This document shows, piece by piece, positions 16,497 through 25,895 of a stretch of 64,000 nucleotides of DNA; position 1 is the first letter of the stretch, and the number at the start of each line of letters is the position of its first letter. This DNA comes from Candidatus Nitrosotalea bavarica (lineage in GTDB: Archaea > Thermoproteota > Nitrososphaeria > Nitrososphaerales > Nitrosopumilaceae): positions 145,221-209,220 of the forward strand of contig NZ_FUYK01000003.1 in NCBI RefSeq assembly GCF_900167955.1, in the 5' to 3' direction. The notes under the pieces were generated by a model. The model made no database searches. It saw only the letters and a program-made list of their open reading frames with translations, and was not told the DNA's origin. The position numbers and the translations under genes were made by a program.

Positions 16497-17432
16497 ATGG
16501 TATTTTTGTCTGTAAATGATCTGGATGTTCAATACCAGAGTCAAGGAAAAAAGGTACATGCTATAGACCACATATCATTTTCCTTGCAAGAAAAAGAGTC
16601 AATTGGCATAGCGGGAGAAAGTGGTTGTGGCAAGAGTACACTTGGTCTTGCCATTATGAAAACACTTCAGGAAAATGCAAGTGTGTCAGGTGAGATTCTT
16701 TTTGATGGTAAATCAATTTTGGCCATTCCAGATCCAGAGTTTACAAAAAATATCCGATGGAAGCAGATATCCATGGTCTTTCAAGGAGCAATGAATTCTC
16801 TAGATCCGGTCTTTACCATTAAAAAACAATTTGAGGAAATTCTAAAAAAGCATGATTTTCATGAAGATTACAAACAAGTAATAGAGTCTGCAATATCTTC
16901 AGTTGGATTACCACGTTCAGTTTTAGACAAATATCCACATGAGATAAGCGGCGGTATGAAGCAGCGAGTTGTAATTGCAATGGCTCTAATTTTAAAACCA
17001 AAAATGGTGATTGCGGATGAACCTACCACAGCATTAGATGTGTTGGTTCAAGCACAGATTATGACATTATTAAAAAATCTCAAAAAAAGCGGACTAGGAA
17101 TCATGTTAATTTCTCATGACTTGGGAATAATTTCCGAAATTGCAGAAAAAATAGGCATCATGTACGCAGGTCAGATTGTAGAGTTTGGCCTGCTATCAGA
17201 CATTTATAAAAATCCAAAGCACCCCTATACTTTTGCCCTATTGAATTCAATTCCCAGTCTAAACAATACAACAAAAATCACATCACTAAAGGGCAGTCCA
17301 CCCAGTATGACAAACCTCCCAAGCGGTTGTAGATTTTATGATAGATGTCCACAGGCAATGGAAAAATGCAAGAAAGAACCTCCCAAAGTTATGACTTCAT
17401 CAGGTTTTGTGATGTGCTGGTTATATGAATAA
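16497..17432 (+). CDS. dppD: Peptide/nickel-type ABC transporter ATPase, DppD/OppD-like
   Basis: Cytosolic ATPase of a di/oligopeptide importer. Walker A GESGCGKST starts at about residue 40, the signature is ISGGMKQR (Gln replaced by Met), Walker B is MVIADEPTTALD, and the C-terminus has the oligopeptide-transporter Cys cluster (CRFYDRCPQAMEKC). 311 aa, standard. A TATA-like AATATTTAAG lies about 50 nt before the ATG. The expected permeases (DppB, DppC) and binding protein are not adjacent or elsewhere in the window. Confidence 0.9.
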   Translation: MVFLSVNDLDVQYQSQGKKVHAIDHISFSLQEKESIGIAGESGCGKSTLGLAIMKTLQENASVSGEILFDGKSILAIPDPEFTKNIRWKQISMVFQGAMNSLDPVFTIKKQFEEILKKHDFHEDYKQVIESAISSVGLPRSVLDKYPHEISGGMKQRVVIAMALILKPKMVIADEPTTALDVLVQAQIMTLLKNLKKSGLGIMLISHDLGIISEIAEKIGIMYAGQIVEFGLLSDIYKNPKHPYTFALLNSIPSLNNTTKITSLKGSPPSMTNLPSGCRFYDRCPQAMEKCKKEPPKVMTSSGFVMCWLYE

Positions 17433-17470
17433 ATAATTTCTAAAATATTTTTTAAAACAGAATTTTAGTT

Positions 17471-18418
17471 TTACTTGTTAAGACCTACGCCATTATAGTA
17501 GGAGTTGTACACTCGTAATGCGTTGGTCAAAGAATCGCTTTGGGCTTGAGCAATCATAGTATTTCTATCTCTACCTTGAGAATTAGTTGGGGTACTTGTC
17601 AAACCATAGTAGTTTGATTTCAAGGAGTTGATAGTCGCCTGATGAATCTGGTTGAATATCATTATAGCCTTTTCAAGTGAATAAGCCGCTTGTGGAGGTA
17701 GATTTCTGCCACCATGATTCATCTCAGAGGTTATTGAGCCAGGCTTGTATGTAAATGGAATATTGGTACCAACATACGGAGTAAGATCAAGATACACTTG
17801 ATCAATCTTTGCAAGTTGGCTAACTAGTGATGCTGCTTGTGCTTCAGCAGTTTGGGAATTCTGTCCAATCATGGTTTGTCTATCATAAGTGGCAGCTGTA
17901 TCGGTTGGAGTGCTTGGGGCAAAGTTGGCATAATTTTGTTGAATCTTTACTAATTGACTCAAAACATCATTTGCTTGCACAAGAGATGATGCGGTAGCAC
18001 TATCAATCATAGCATTTCTATCCCTACCTTGAGAATCAGTTAGTGTACTTGTCAGATTAGCATAACCAGTAGAAGTATCATATTGTAACTGTCTAACATG
18101 TATGTCATTAAATTGTGCTACTGCATTTTGTAGTGAAACTTGTGCTGCGGCATCAATATTTCTACCTCTGCTTGTTTCATCAGTTGTAGTGCTGTTAAGT
18201 CCAGTCCAGTTTCTCTTTGCTGCATCCATATTAGCAAATTGATAGTATGTGTTGTACTTTTCAATAGCCTTTTGTTCTGATGTTTGCATCCTTGCAGTAA
18301 TATCAGACTGGGGATCATCTGCAAAGACAAATTGGTTCAAGTATGAGGAACCTGAGCTAAATAAGAATCCGGTAATCATTATGACTGTCAATAATTTGTA
18401 GTTCACGAAATCTCTCAT
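17471..18418 (-). CDS. Secreted repeat protein with QGRDRN repeats
   Basis: Residues 1-33 form a signal peptide (hydrophobic 9-22, AxA-like end VFA). The mature part has degenerate repeats of roughly 50 residues, each with a helix carrying N/QGRxRN-x-MI: at 84-87 (RGRN), 130-138 (QGRDRNAMI), 179-184 (DRQTMI), 236-239 (GGRN) and 281-289 (QGRDRNTMI), alternating with TG/YANLTST-like turns. No C-terminal anchor. Function unknown; an extracellular binding or structural role is possible. It sits, opposite in strand, between the two peptide-ABC ATPase genes. Confidence 0.7.
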   Translation of the reverse strand: MRDFVNYKLLTVIMITGFLFSSGSSYLNQFVFADDPQSDITARMQTSEQKAIEKYNTYYQFANMDAAKRNWTGLNSTTTDETSRGRNIDAAAQVSLQNAVAQFNDIHVRQLQYDTSTGYANLTSTLTDSQGRDRNAMIDSATASSLVQANDVLSQLVKIQQNYANFAPSTPTDTAATYDRQTMIGQNSQTAEAQAASLVSQLAKIDQVYLDLTPYVGTNIPFTYKPGSITSEMNHGGRNLPPQAAYSLEKAIMIFNQIHQATINSLKSNYYGLTSTPTNSQGRDRNTMIAQAQSDSLTNALRVYNSYYNGVGLNK

Positions 18419-18500
18419 ATATTGAGCCTTTTAAAACTTTGCGATGGATAGATTTTCAGCCAGTGATCGCTTGATATATTTCCAATCACAACAAATACCA

Positions 18501-19504
18501 ATGGAAGAGATCCTTTCAGTCAATAATTTAAAAAAATACTTTACAAAAAAAGGATCATCGGGAGTAAGTAAAGATATCACAAGAGTAGCCGATGGAATCT
18601 CATTTTCGATAAAAAATGGTGAGACGTTGGTATTGGCACATTTTCGATAAAAAATGGTGAGACGTTGGTATTGGCAGGCGAATCAGGTTCGGGCAAGACT
18701 ACGATCGCCCGTATGATATTACGAGCAATAGAACCAGATTCAGGAACCGTAAATTTTGAGGGCCAAGAGATTACAAATCAACAGGATCATCTAAGAAAAA
18801 TTAGATTGGGTTGTCAGATGGTTCACCAGGATCCATATGCTTCCATCAATCCCAGAATGACTGTTCTAGACATAGTAAAAGAACCACTTGACATACACTC
18901 CATTGGGAATAAAAAAGAAAGAAACAAGTTAGTTTTGCAAGCACTAAGTCAGGTAAATCTAGAACCAGTAGAAGAGATTACGGCAAAATATCCCCACATG
19001 CTATCAGGGGGACAAAGACAAAGAGTTGCATTAGCTCGTGCAATTGTAACAAAACCAAAAGTAGTCATTGCTGATGAACCTGTTTCGATGCTTGATGTAT
19101 CAGTAAGAATTGGAGTTTTAGAACTTATGAAAAATTTACAGGAAAAGCTAAAGATTTCTTTTCTGTACATTACACATGACTTGGCTACTGCAAATTATAT
19201 TGGCAATAGAATTGCAATTTTATATCTTGGAAAGATTGTAGAGATTGGACCTATCAATGAAATTTTATCAAGCCCACGTCATCCATATACTCAGGCACTC
19301 ATAGATTCAATATCATATCCAGATCCAGAGAATCTAAAGAGGGACAAAAAGATTCACATCAATGATCCTATAGATGTAGATGTGTATCAAGGCTGCAGAT
19401 TCAGAGCTCGGTGTCCTTATGCCATTGAAAAATGCAAGCAAGAACCATTACTTGAAGAAATTTCAGAGGGCCGACAAGTTGCATGCTTTGTTAAGATAAA
19501 CTAG
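18501..19504 (+). pseudogene. dppF: Peptide ABC transporter ATPase, DppF/OppF-like, broken by a 38-bp tandem duplication
   Basis: Second ATPase of a peptide importer. Reading starts at ATG 18501 (MEEILSVNNLKKYF) but after GETLVLA it shifts frame and stops (HFR-stop near 18650), because 38 bp are present twice. Removing one copy restores a continuous reading into GESGSGKTT (Walker A), LSGGQRQR, VVIADEPVSMLD and the C-terminal Cys cluster (CRFRARCPYAIEKC). The remaining 3' ORF from TTG 18665 lacks the first about 46 residues, including the A-loop aromatic. Ends overlapping smc by 4 nt. Either recently inactivated, reversibly switched, or an assembly error. Confidence 0.85.
18601..18676 (+). repeat. 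Perfect 38-bp tandem direct repeat
   Basis: Copy 1 is 18601-18638 and copy 2 is 18639-18676; the two are identical at all 38 positions. Because 38 is not a multiple of 3 the duplication causes the frameshift in the dppF-like gene. The exact identity suggests a very recent event. Confidence 0.95.
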
Positions 19505-22500
19505 TTTGCTACTTCAGATACATTAGAAATTCTATGTGAGACCACATGTGATACTCCATTTCTTGGAAATACACCATAAATGAGAGTTGCCTTCTTTACT
19601 ACAGAGTCTTTAAGTGAAACCATGATCATCTGACTTCCTTTTGATCTATCTTCAAGTATTGTAGAAAGTCGTTCAGTGTTTAATGCATCAAGGTGTGCAT
19701 CAACTTCGTCTAAAAGATAGAAGGGAGACGGTTTTAGTTTTTGAAGGGCTAACAAAAAGGTAATTGCAGCAAGTGTTTTTTCTCCACCACTAATTGATGT
19801 AGATTCTCTTTTTGGTTTATTTGGAAATTGTACAAGATATGATATGCCTGATGAAAATATGTCATCTTCATTTTGAATCTCAAGCCATGCATTACCTCCT
19901 GTCATTTTGCTAAATATTTCACGGATATCCTTGTCTACTTTATCATATGATTCCAAGAATGTCTGACGTTTGCCCTTGTCAATCTCTTCAATGAATTTCA
20001 CTATAGAGTTTCTTTCTTCTTCAAGTTCATTCTTTCTTGAAGACATGGAACGATACCCGTTTGAGATTTCCACATATGTTTCAGGAGCCCTAGTATTCAG
20101 AGAGCCCGACAGTTTTCTCTTCTCTGACTCTAATTCAATAAGAATTTGATCAACGTCAAAGGACTCCAAAAGTGTGTCATATCCATAGGATTCCAATGTC
20201 TTTCTGATTCGGCTTTCATTTTCTGCCAGATCCTGAATATCACGCGATATAGAATCAGATTGTCGCTCCATGCCGTTTACTTCTTTACTCAAAGTCCTTT
20301 CAGATTCATACAGTCCTTTTAGTTTAGAATCATATTCTTTTAGCGTGGATACGGACGTTCCAGAAGTGGATATCAATTGTTGTTCTTTTTCTCTCAAAGT
20401 AACAAGTAAGGAATCAACACTTTCTTTCTCTTTTGCAAGTGCCCTTGACTGGACTTCGATATCATATTTTTCATGATTTATTGAGGACTGTTCTTGAGTC
20501 AAAAGCCTCACATTTGCTTTGAATGAATTTTCTTCATTTCCCAGGTTGGTCAAATTACCAGTCAACTCTCTAAACTGAGTCGAGATGGCACTATGAGAAC
20601 TCAGAAGATTAGAGCGCTTTTCATTTAGCGTTGAGAGTAGACTTGCTACCCTAGTCTGGCCCTCATCGGCATAATTTTCATTAGTAAGAGAGATGCGTTC
20701 TTCAAGAGATGACTCGTATGACTGTAATTTGGATAAATTAACCAAGATGCTCTCTTCCCTTCTTCGTAATTGAGAGATCCTTGAGGTGTGTTGCTCTTCA
20801 GACATGTTTAGCGTTTTCAATTTTATCTTTATGTCAGAAAGACCAAGGCTGACATTTGTAAACCCAGTCTCAGATGAGTTGTATCGGTTATCAAGGCGGT
20901 CCATAATTCCTTCAAGTTTTTTTAGCTGTGCCTTTTTATTTTGAATAAATCTTCTCAATAATTCAATAGATTCAACCAGTCCGTCTACAGAGGTACTTAA
21001 CAGAATTATTTTTGTCAGGTGTGATACTTTAGAGTTTACATCAATTACAACAGCATTTGCGTCAGCTTCAAAGAATTGTCCGTCAGTAGTTACTGATCTA
21101 TAACCCTTCTTTGACAACTCGTATGCTTTCTCCTTTGAATCCACCAGTATAATGTTTCCAAAAATGAAGTTCTTAAGTGAGTCAAACTTTTCCTCACACT
21201 GTACAAATTCAGATAACACTCCAAGTACACCGGGTTCTTTAGTGATTGAAATTTTAGAGTTTGATATTGCGTCAAGTGGTATTATCCTAATCTTTGGTAA
21301 TTTTTTCTCTTGTGCAAATTCAGCTAGTCCAAGTAAAGTAGCAAAATCATTTACAACCAATCCCTTGAGCCAATCAGAACCAACTGCTAATAGTGGACGT
21401 TCATATTGTTTATCCCACGTTAGAATCTCAAAGACTAGGCCTTGTATTCCAAGTCGTTTTGAATCTTCTTTGAGTTTTGCTATAGAATAATCTTCGTGCA
21501 TTACTTCTTTTACAACTTTGATCTTTGCTTCATATTGTGCAGCAGCCTTGCTTGCTTTTTCAAAGATCAGTGTTGTCTCCTCGATATCTTTCTCTATCTT
21601 GACACGTCTCTCGCGTAGATTCCCAAGTCTTGATTTTAGATCATTGATTGCTGCCTCATGACCGGTCCTTACTTGATGAAGTCTTCTCTCAAGACCCAAG
21701 AGATTATCCTTCTCATCAAGTATGGATTTTATTCTAGATGAGTTTTGTTCTATTTTATTTTTAATATCATCGCTTTCTTGTTCTAGTTTTGATAAAGAAA
21801 GCTTTGTTTCGTTTAATTGGTCTGAAAGACTTCTTATTTTTTCATCAACGCGCATTTTGTTTGTTGCAATCTGTGATTGTTGCTTTAACACTTGGTTGAT
21901 TTCAGAGTCTACCGAAGTAAGTTCAACATTTGTAGTCTTTCTTGTTTCGTTAATTGTAGCGATCGAATTTTTTAGTTCAATTATTTGATTTTCCAATATA
22001 GTGCGTCGTTCATTTAATGCTGTAAGATCAGATTGAATTTCAGGCAATCTAGAATCAATCTGTGAAAGCCTTCTTGCATTAGTGGCAAGCTTGCTGTTTG
22101 CAGATTCAAATTGATGCATTGCAGATGCAAGTTCAGAGTCAATTGTGGCCTTTGCTTGATTGTACACATTTACTTCGTCCATGAACTTTTGTTTTTCTTC
22201 TTCAAGTTTTTTTATTTCATCACGCAGTTGTGTACGTTGTTCATCAAGTTTCTTGGATTCAGATTGGATGGCGTGAAGATTTCTCTCCTTTGAAATTTTT
22301 GCCGTTTCAATGTCTCGTAGTTTATTTGAAGATTGAATCGCGTATAGTCTTTTTAGCTCTTTATCGATAACATCAAATCTGAGTTGGTCATTTCTTTCTT
22401 CTTCTAGCTCATCGATGCGTTTTTTGATCTCATCCATTCTAGCAAGGGCAATCTCAAGTCTTCTATCTGCCTCATCGAGTTGTTTTAGTGATTCTGTCTT

Positions 22501-23025
22501 TTTTTCGTCAAAATATGCCAGTCCTATAATATCCTCTATTATTTTCCTTCTTTCTTCAGCATTAAATTCAGAGATTCTAGTGATAGTTCCCTGCTGTACA
22601 ATGTTGAGTTTATGAATGCCACAATTTGCCACCTCGAGAATATCCAAGACATGGTTTCGTAGCACCTTTTTTTGGTTTAAATAGTAAACATTCTCTCCAT
22701 TTTCGTCCATTTCCCTAGTTATGATTACAGCATTCGAGTCTACAGGAATCTTTCTGTCGGTATTATCAAAATGGCAGCTCACACGTGCTATCTTGGCACC
22801 GTGCTTTGCATTATCAACATCATGTAGTAATGAACGAAGCTTGTCCACTCTCATTATCTTAGGAGAGTTTTCACCAAGAGAAAACGAGATGGCATCAAGT
22901 ATGTTACTCTTGCCAGAACCGTTTGCTCCAGATATTGCAACTAATCCTTGTTCAAAATTAACTATGGTATTCTTATATCCAAAGGACTTGAAGCCAAATA
23001 TCTCTAGCTTGCGTATATGGACCAA
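19501..23025 (-). CDS. smc: Chromosome segregation protein SMC
   Basis: Large ATPase that organises chromosomes. N-terminal ATPase half with Walker A GANGSGKS at 33-40; long coiled coil to about 510; hinge domain at about 515-655 (GIQGLVFE...GSDWLKGLVV); second coiled coil; C-terminal half with signature SISGGEKT and Walker B FYLLDEVDAHLD near 1104-1115. 1174 aa is normal. TTG start at 23023-23025 (VHIRKLEIFGFKSFG). The kleisin ScpA is not adjacent. Overlaps the broken dppF by 4 nt at the 3' end. Confidence 0.96.
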   Translation of the reverse strand: MVHIRKLEIFGFKSFGYKNTIVNFEQGLVAISGANGSGKSNILDAISFSLGENSPKIMRVDKLRSLLHDVDNAKHGAKIARVSCHFDNTDRKIPVDSNAVIITREMDENGENVYYLNQKKVLRNHVLDILEVANCGIHKLNIVQQGTITRISEFNAEERRKIIEDIIGLAYFDEKKTESLKQLDEADRRLEIALARMDEIKKRIDELEEERNDQLRFDVIDKELKRLYAIQSSNKLRDIETAKISKERNLHAIQSESKKLDEQRTQLRDEIKKLEEEKQKFMDEVNVYNQAKATIDSELASAMHQFESANSKLATNARRLSQIDSRLPEIQSDLTALNERRTILENQIIELKNSIATINETRKTTNVELTSVDSEINQVLKQQSQIATNKMRVDEKIRSLSDQLNETKLSLSKLEQESDDIKNKIEQNSSRIKSILDEKDNLLGLERRLHQVRTGHEAAINDLKSRLGNLRERRVKIEKDIEETTLIFEKASKAAAQYEAKIKVVKEVMHEDYSIAKLKEDSKRLGIQGLVFEILTWDKQYERPLLAVGSDWLKGLVVNDFATLLGLAEFAQEKKLPKIRIIPLDAISNSKISITKEPGVLGVLSEFVQCEEKFDSLKNFIFGNIILVDSKEKAYELSKKGYRSVTTDGQFFEADANAVVIDVNSKVSHLTKIILLSTSVDGLVESIELLRRFIQNKKAQLKKLEGIMDRLDNRYNSSETGFTNVSLGLSDIKIKLKTLNMSEEQHTSRISQLRRREESILVNLSKLQSYESSLEERISLTNENYADEGQTRVASLLSTLNEKRSNLLSSHSAISTQFRELTGNLTNLGNEENSFKANVRLLTQEQSSINHEKYDIEVQSRALAKEKESVDSLLVTLREKEQQLISTSGTSVSTLKEYDSKLKGLYESERTLSKEVNGMERQSDSISRDIQDLAENESRIRKTLESYGYDTLLESFDVDQILIELESEKRKLSGSLNTRAPETYVEISNGYRSMSSRKNELEEERNSIVKFIEEIDKGKRQTFLESYDKVDKDIREIFSKMTGGNAWLEIQNEDDIFSSGISYLVQFPNKPKRESTSISGGEKTLAAITFLLALQKLKPSPFYLLDEVDAHLDALNTERLSTILEDRSKGSQMIMVSLKDSVVKKATLIYGVFPRNGVSHVVSHRISNVSEVAN

Positions 23026-23107
23026 TGCATCCGATAGCGTTTGAGCTGAAATAACAGATTATTGCCAAGTTTCATTGAGCTGCTGAATAAAAATTATAAT
23101 GTGAGAT

Positions 23108-24175
23108 CTAACTGTCTCGTTTGCCTTCTACAAATTCTGCAAAAGCTTTCTTTGCTTCGGCATATGGCATCTGAATAGGAGGATGTTTGAAGCAATAAGA
23201 GGATATACTTGTCATTGGACCGGATAGTTTTCTGTCTAGTGCAATCTTTAGTCCTCGGATTGCATCGATCATTATTCCCGCACTGTTATAGGCATCAATT
23301 ACTTTGAGTTTTAAATCCAATTTGACTGGGATCTTGCCAAAATATTTTCCTTCCAAGTTTATGTAGCATATTTTCTCATTGTCTATGAAATCAACATAAT
23401 CACTAGGACCTATTCTCATCGGGATATCATAATCTGCCATTGCCTTTACTGCGCTTGTCTTACTGATTCTTTTATCTTCTAGTCTCTCTTCGTCTAGCAT
23501 GTTATAGAAATCCATGTCGCCTCCAATGTTTAGCTGATAAGTTCCATCAATCTGTACACCTCTATCTACAAAGAGTTTAACAAGTGTCTTATGAACAACC
23601 GTGGCTCCAAGCTGGCTCATTACATCGTCACCTGCAAGTGGGATCTTTTTGTCAGCATAAGCCTGTTGCCATTTTGGCTCAGATGCAATAAACACTGGAA
23701 TTGCATTAAGAAATCCTATTCCTGCCTCTAGTGCTTGACTTGCATAATGTCTTACTGCATTAGTGCTTCCAACAGGAAGATAATTTACAAGCATCTCGGC
23801 ACCTGTGTCTTGAAGAACCTTTTTGACGTTAACATCTGGCTCTGAAGAATTGGTAACAATTTGGCTCAAGTGTCTACCTAGACCATCAAAGGTAGGACCT
23901 TTTTGAACAGTTACGCCCATGTGGGGCACTTCGGCTATAGTGATAGTATTATTTGGTTTTGCATAGATTGCTTCAGATACATCTTTTCCTACTTTGGTAT
24001 CTGCAACATCGAATGCTGCCACGACTTCAATATCCCCTGGTTCATATCCGCCCAGGTTATAGGCAGTCAAACCTATTGTATCATGAGTGTTTTCTGAATA
24101 ATATTTTGTGCCTTGAATAATTGCAGAAGCACAGTTTCCCATACCTGCTATTGCAATTTTGATTTTCTTACCCAA
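23108..24175 (-). CDS. ino1: Inositol-3-phosphate synthase
   Basis: NAD-dependent isomerisation of glucose 6-phosphate to inositol 3-phosphate, precursor of archaeal phosphatidylinositol-type lipids. N-terminal Rossmann motif GMGNCASAIIQG, conserved LVNYLPVGS, GDDVMSQLGATVVHK and NIGGDMDFYNM, and the Lys-rich catalytic DYVDFI...LEGKYFG region. 355 aa matches the archaeal/actinobacterial form. Divergent from deoxyhypusine synthase with an 87-nt shared promoter region. Confidence 0.93.
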   Translation of the reverse strand: MGKKIKIAIAGMGNCASAIIQGTKYYSENTHDTIGLTAYNLGGYEPGDIEVVAAFDVADTKVGKDVSEAIYAKPNNTITIAEVPHMGVTVQKGPTFDGLGRHLSQIVTNSSEPDVNVKKVLQDTGAEMLVNYLPVGSTNAVRHYASQALEAGIGFLNAIPVFIASEPKWQQAYADKKIPLAGDDVMSQLGATVVHKTLVKLFVDRGVQIDGTYQLNIGGDMDFYNMLDEERLEDKRISKTSAVKAMADYDIPMRIGPSDYVDFIDNEKICYINLEGKYFGKIPVKLDLKLKVIDAYNSAGIMIDAIRGLKIALDRKLSGPMTSISSYCFKHPPIQMPYAEAKKAFAEFVEGKRDS

Positions 24176-24262
24176 CTTCGATAGATAGCAAATAATCCAT
24201 TATATTAATTACTTGTGATTCTGAACAGAGGATTTTATAGCCCAGAATTGATTTATTGAATC

Positions 24263-25201
24263 ATGATAAAGCCCGGCAAGCCTGTCAAAGATATTCGTAT
24301 CAAAAAAGGAGATACCATTGATACAATATTTGATCAGATGGCAAAATCAGGTGGGTTTGAATCAAAAAATCTTGTTGATGGTCTCAACATTTTAACTTCA
24401 ATGATAGAAGATAAAAACTGTCTAAAGTTCATGTCATTTGTTGGTGCAATAGTATCAACAGGTCTGAGAGGAGTAATTACAGACATGGTAAAAAACAGAA
24501 TGTGTGATGTCATAATTACAACCTGTGGAGCTTTGGACCACGATATAGCTAGACATTATTCCAATTATCTAGAAGGTTCATTTACAATGGATGACAGCGA
24601 GCTCATGGAAAAAGAGATTCACAGATTAGGAAATATTCTAGTCCCGATGAAAAGTTATGGTCCATTGATTGAAGAAAAAATGCAAAACTTTCTTCAACAA
24701 GCATACAAAGATGGTAAGAGAGAGATGTCAACTAGAGATATAACAAAAATGATTGGAGAACAACTGGGAGAAGATTCATTTCTTTATTGGGCCAACAAAA
24801 ATAACATTCCCGTCATAGTTCCAGGAATAATGGATGGGGCAGTAGGAAGTCAAATCTGGATGTTTTCACAAATTCATGCAGATTTTAAATTAAATATTTT
24901 AGCTGATGGAGATTTATTATCAGGATTAATCTTCAAGGCAAAAAAATCTGGGGCGCTGATGATAGGCGGTGGAATATCAAAACACCACACTTTGTGGTGG
25001 AATCAATATAGAGAAGGTCTCGACTATGCAGTGTATATCACAACTGCTCAAGAGTTTGACGGTAGCTTGAGTGGAGCACTTGTCAGAGAGGCAATATCGT
25101 GGGGAAAAGTTACAAAGAATGCAAAACAGACTACAATACATGCAGAGGCAACAACGATTCTACCTTTTCTATATTCGGCACTACTTGCTAGAATCAAATA
25201 G
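24263..25201 (+). CDS. dys: Deoxyhypusine synthase
   Basis: Transfers an aminobutyl group to a lysine of translation factor aIF5A; in some archaea agmatine rather than spermidine is the source. NAD-binding folds with GALDHDIARH, DGAVGSQIW and the catalytic-Lys motif GGGISKHH at about residues 235-242. 312 aa is normal for archaea. Together with arginine decarboxylase at 3626-4177 it is consistent with hypusination in this organism. aIF5A is not in the window. Ends overlapping the GNAT gene by 8 nt. Confidence 0.95.
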   Translation: MIKPGKPVKDIRIKKGDTIDTIFDQMAKSGGFESKNLVDGLNILTSMIEDKNCLKFMSFVGAIVSTGLRGVITDMVKNRMCDVIITTCGALDHDIARHYSNYLEGSFTMDDSELMEKEIHRLGNILVPMKSYGPLIEEKMQNFLQQAYKDGKREMSTRDITKMIGEQLGEDSFLYWANKNNIPVIVPGIMDGAVGSQIWMFSQIHADFKLNILADGDLLSGLIFKAKKSGALMIGGGISKHHTLWWNQYREGLDYAVYITTAQEFDGSLSGALVREAISWGKVTKNAKQTTIHAEATTILPFLYSALLARIK

Positions 25202-25895
25202 TATAGATGTTTTTTTGGTAAATACTCTCAAACCCTAAATTAGAATAAAATTTCGACAGATTATCCCTCTCAAAGGTTTCAAGCATTAGAAATTCCAAGT
25301 TTCTAGAGTGTACCTCATGTAATGCAAAGTCAATCAAAGATGTAGCAGAGCCTTGTTTTCGCCTAGACGGTACAGTTCCCAGACAATAAAGTCCCAAGAT
25401 AGAGTTTTTTTCATATAAAACCATGCATGAACTGCTGGATTCATCCACATAATACTCTGCCAAGGAAATAGAATTTTTCAATATAGAACTTACGGGTTCT
25501 GCCCACTCTCTACAATCATAAGATTCACAGAAAATCCCAGTCCATAAAGAAATAGTATCATGTGTGATCTTGATTGCATTAGGTTTCTTTGATGGCAGTG
25601 TTCTTTTTTTTAACACGTGTTGAGTATCATGATATACAAATCCCTTACTTTTGAGAAAGATCTCAAGTTCTGGATAGTTTTGAGAGTAGACATATGGCAC
25701 AGAATGGTTTTTTTGAAATTGTTTCATTGATTCCATAATCATTTTTTCGCTTATACATGTCACATTTGTCAACTTGTTAAAAAAAAGATCACCTGCAAGT
25801 TTTGGATTTAAAAATAGAGTACCACATTCCAATTGACTTGGGACGCTCCATATTTCTGAAAAACCATTATCGTTTGATTCTGTTTTTTGCATCAC
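25194..25895 (-). CDS. GNAT-family N-acetyltransferase
   Basis: The C-terminal half is a GNAT domain: beta strands SILGLYCLGTVPSRRKQG (acetyl-CoA loop, R/Q-x-x-G/A as RRKQGSA), then a helix DFALHEVHSRN and the closing FYSNLGFESIYQ. The N-terminal about 110 residues are divergent and may be a degenerate second GNAT half. Substrate unknown. It overlaps the start side of cysS (4 nt, ATGA type), so the pair is probably co-translated. Confidence 0.75.
   Translation of the reverse strand: MMQKTESNDNGFSEIWSVPSQLECGTLFLNPKLAGDLFFNKLTNVTCISEKMIMESMKQFQKNHSVPYVYSQNYPELEIFLKSKGFVYHDTQHVLKKRTLPSKKPNAIKITHDTISLWTGIFCESYDCREWAEPVSSILKNSISLAEYYVDESSSSCMVLYEKNSILGLYCLGTVPSRRKQGSATSLIDFALHEVHSRNLEFLMLETFERDNLSKFYSNLGFESIYQKNIYTI

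Noticed and set aside
18444..18650. 68-aa ORF as an independent small protein
   Set aside because: It is the N-terminal piece of the dppF-like gene; the frame only ends because of the 38-bp duplication.
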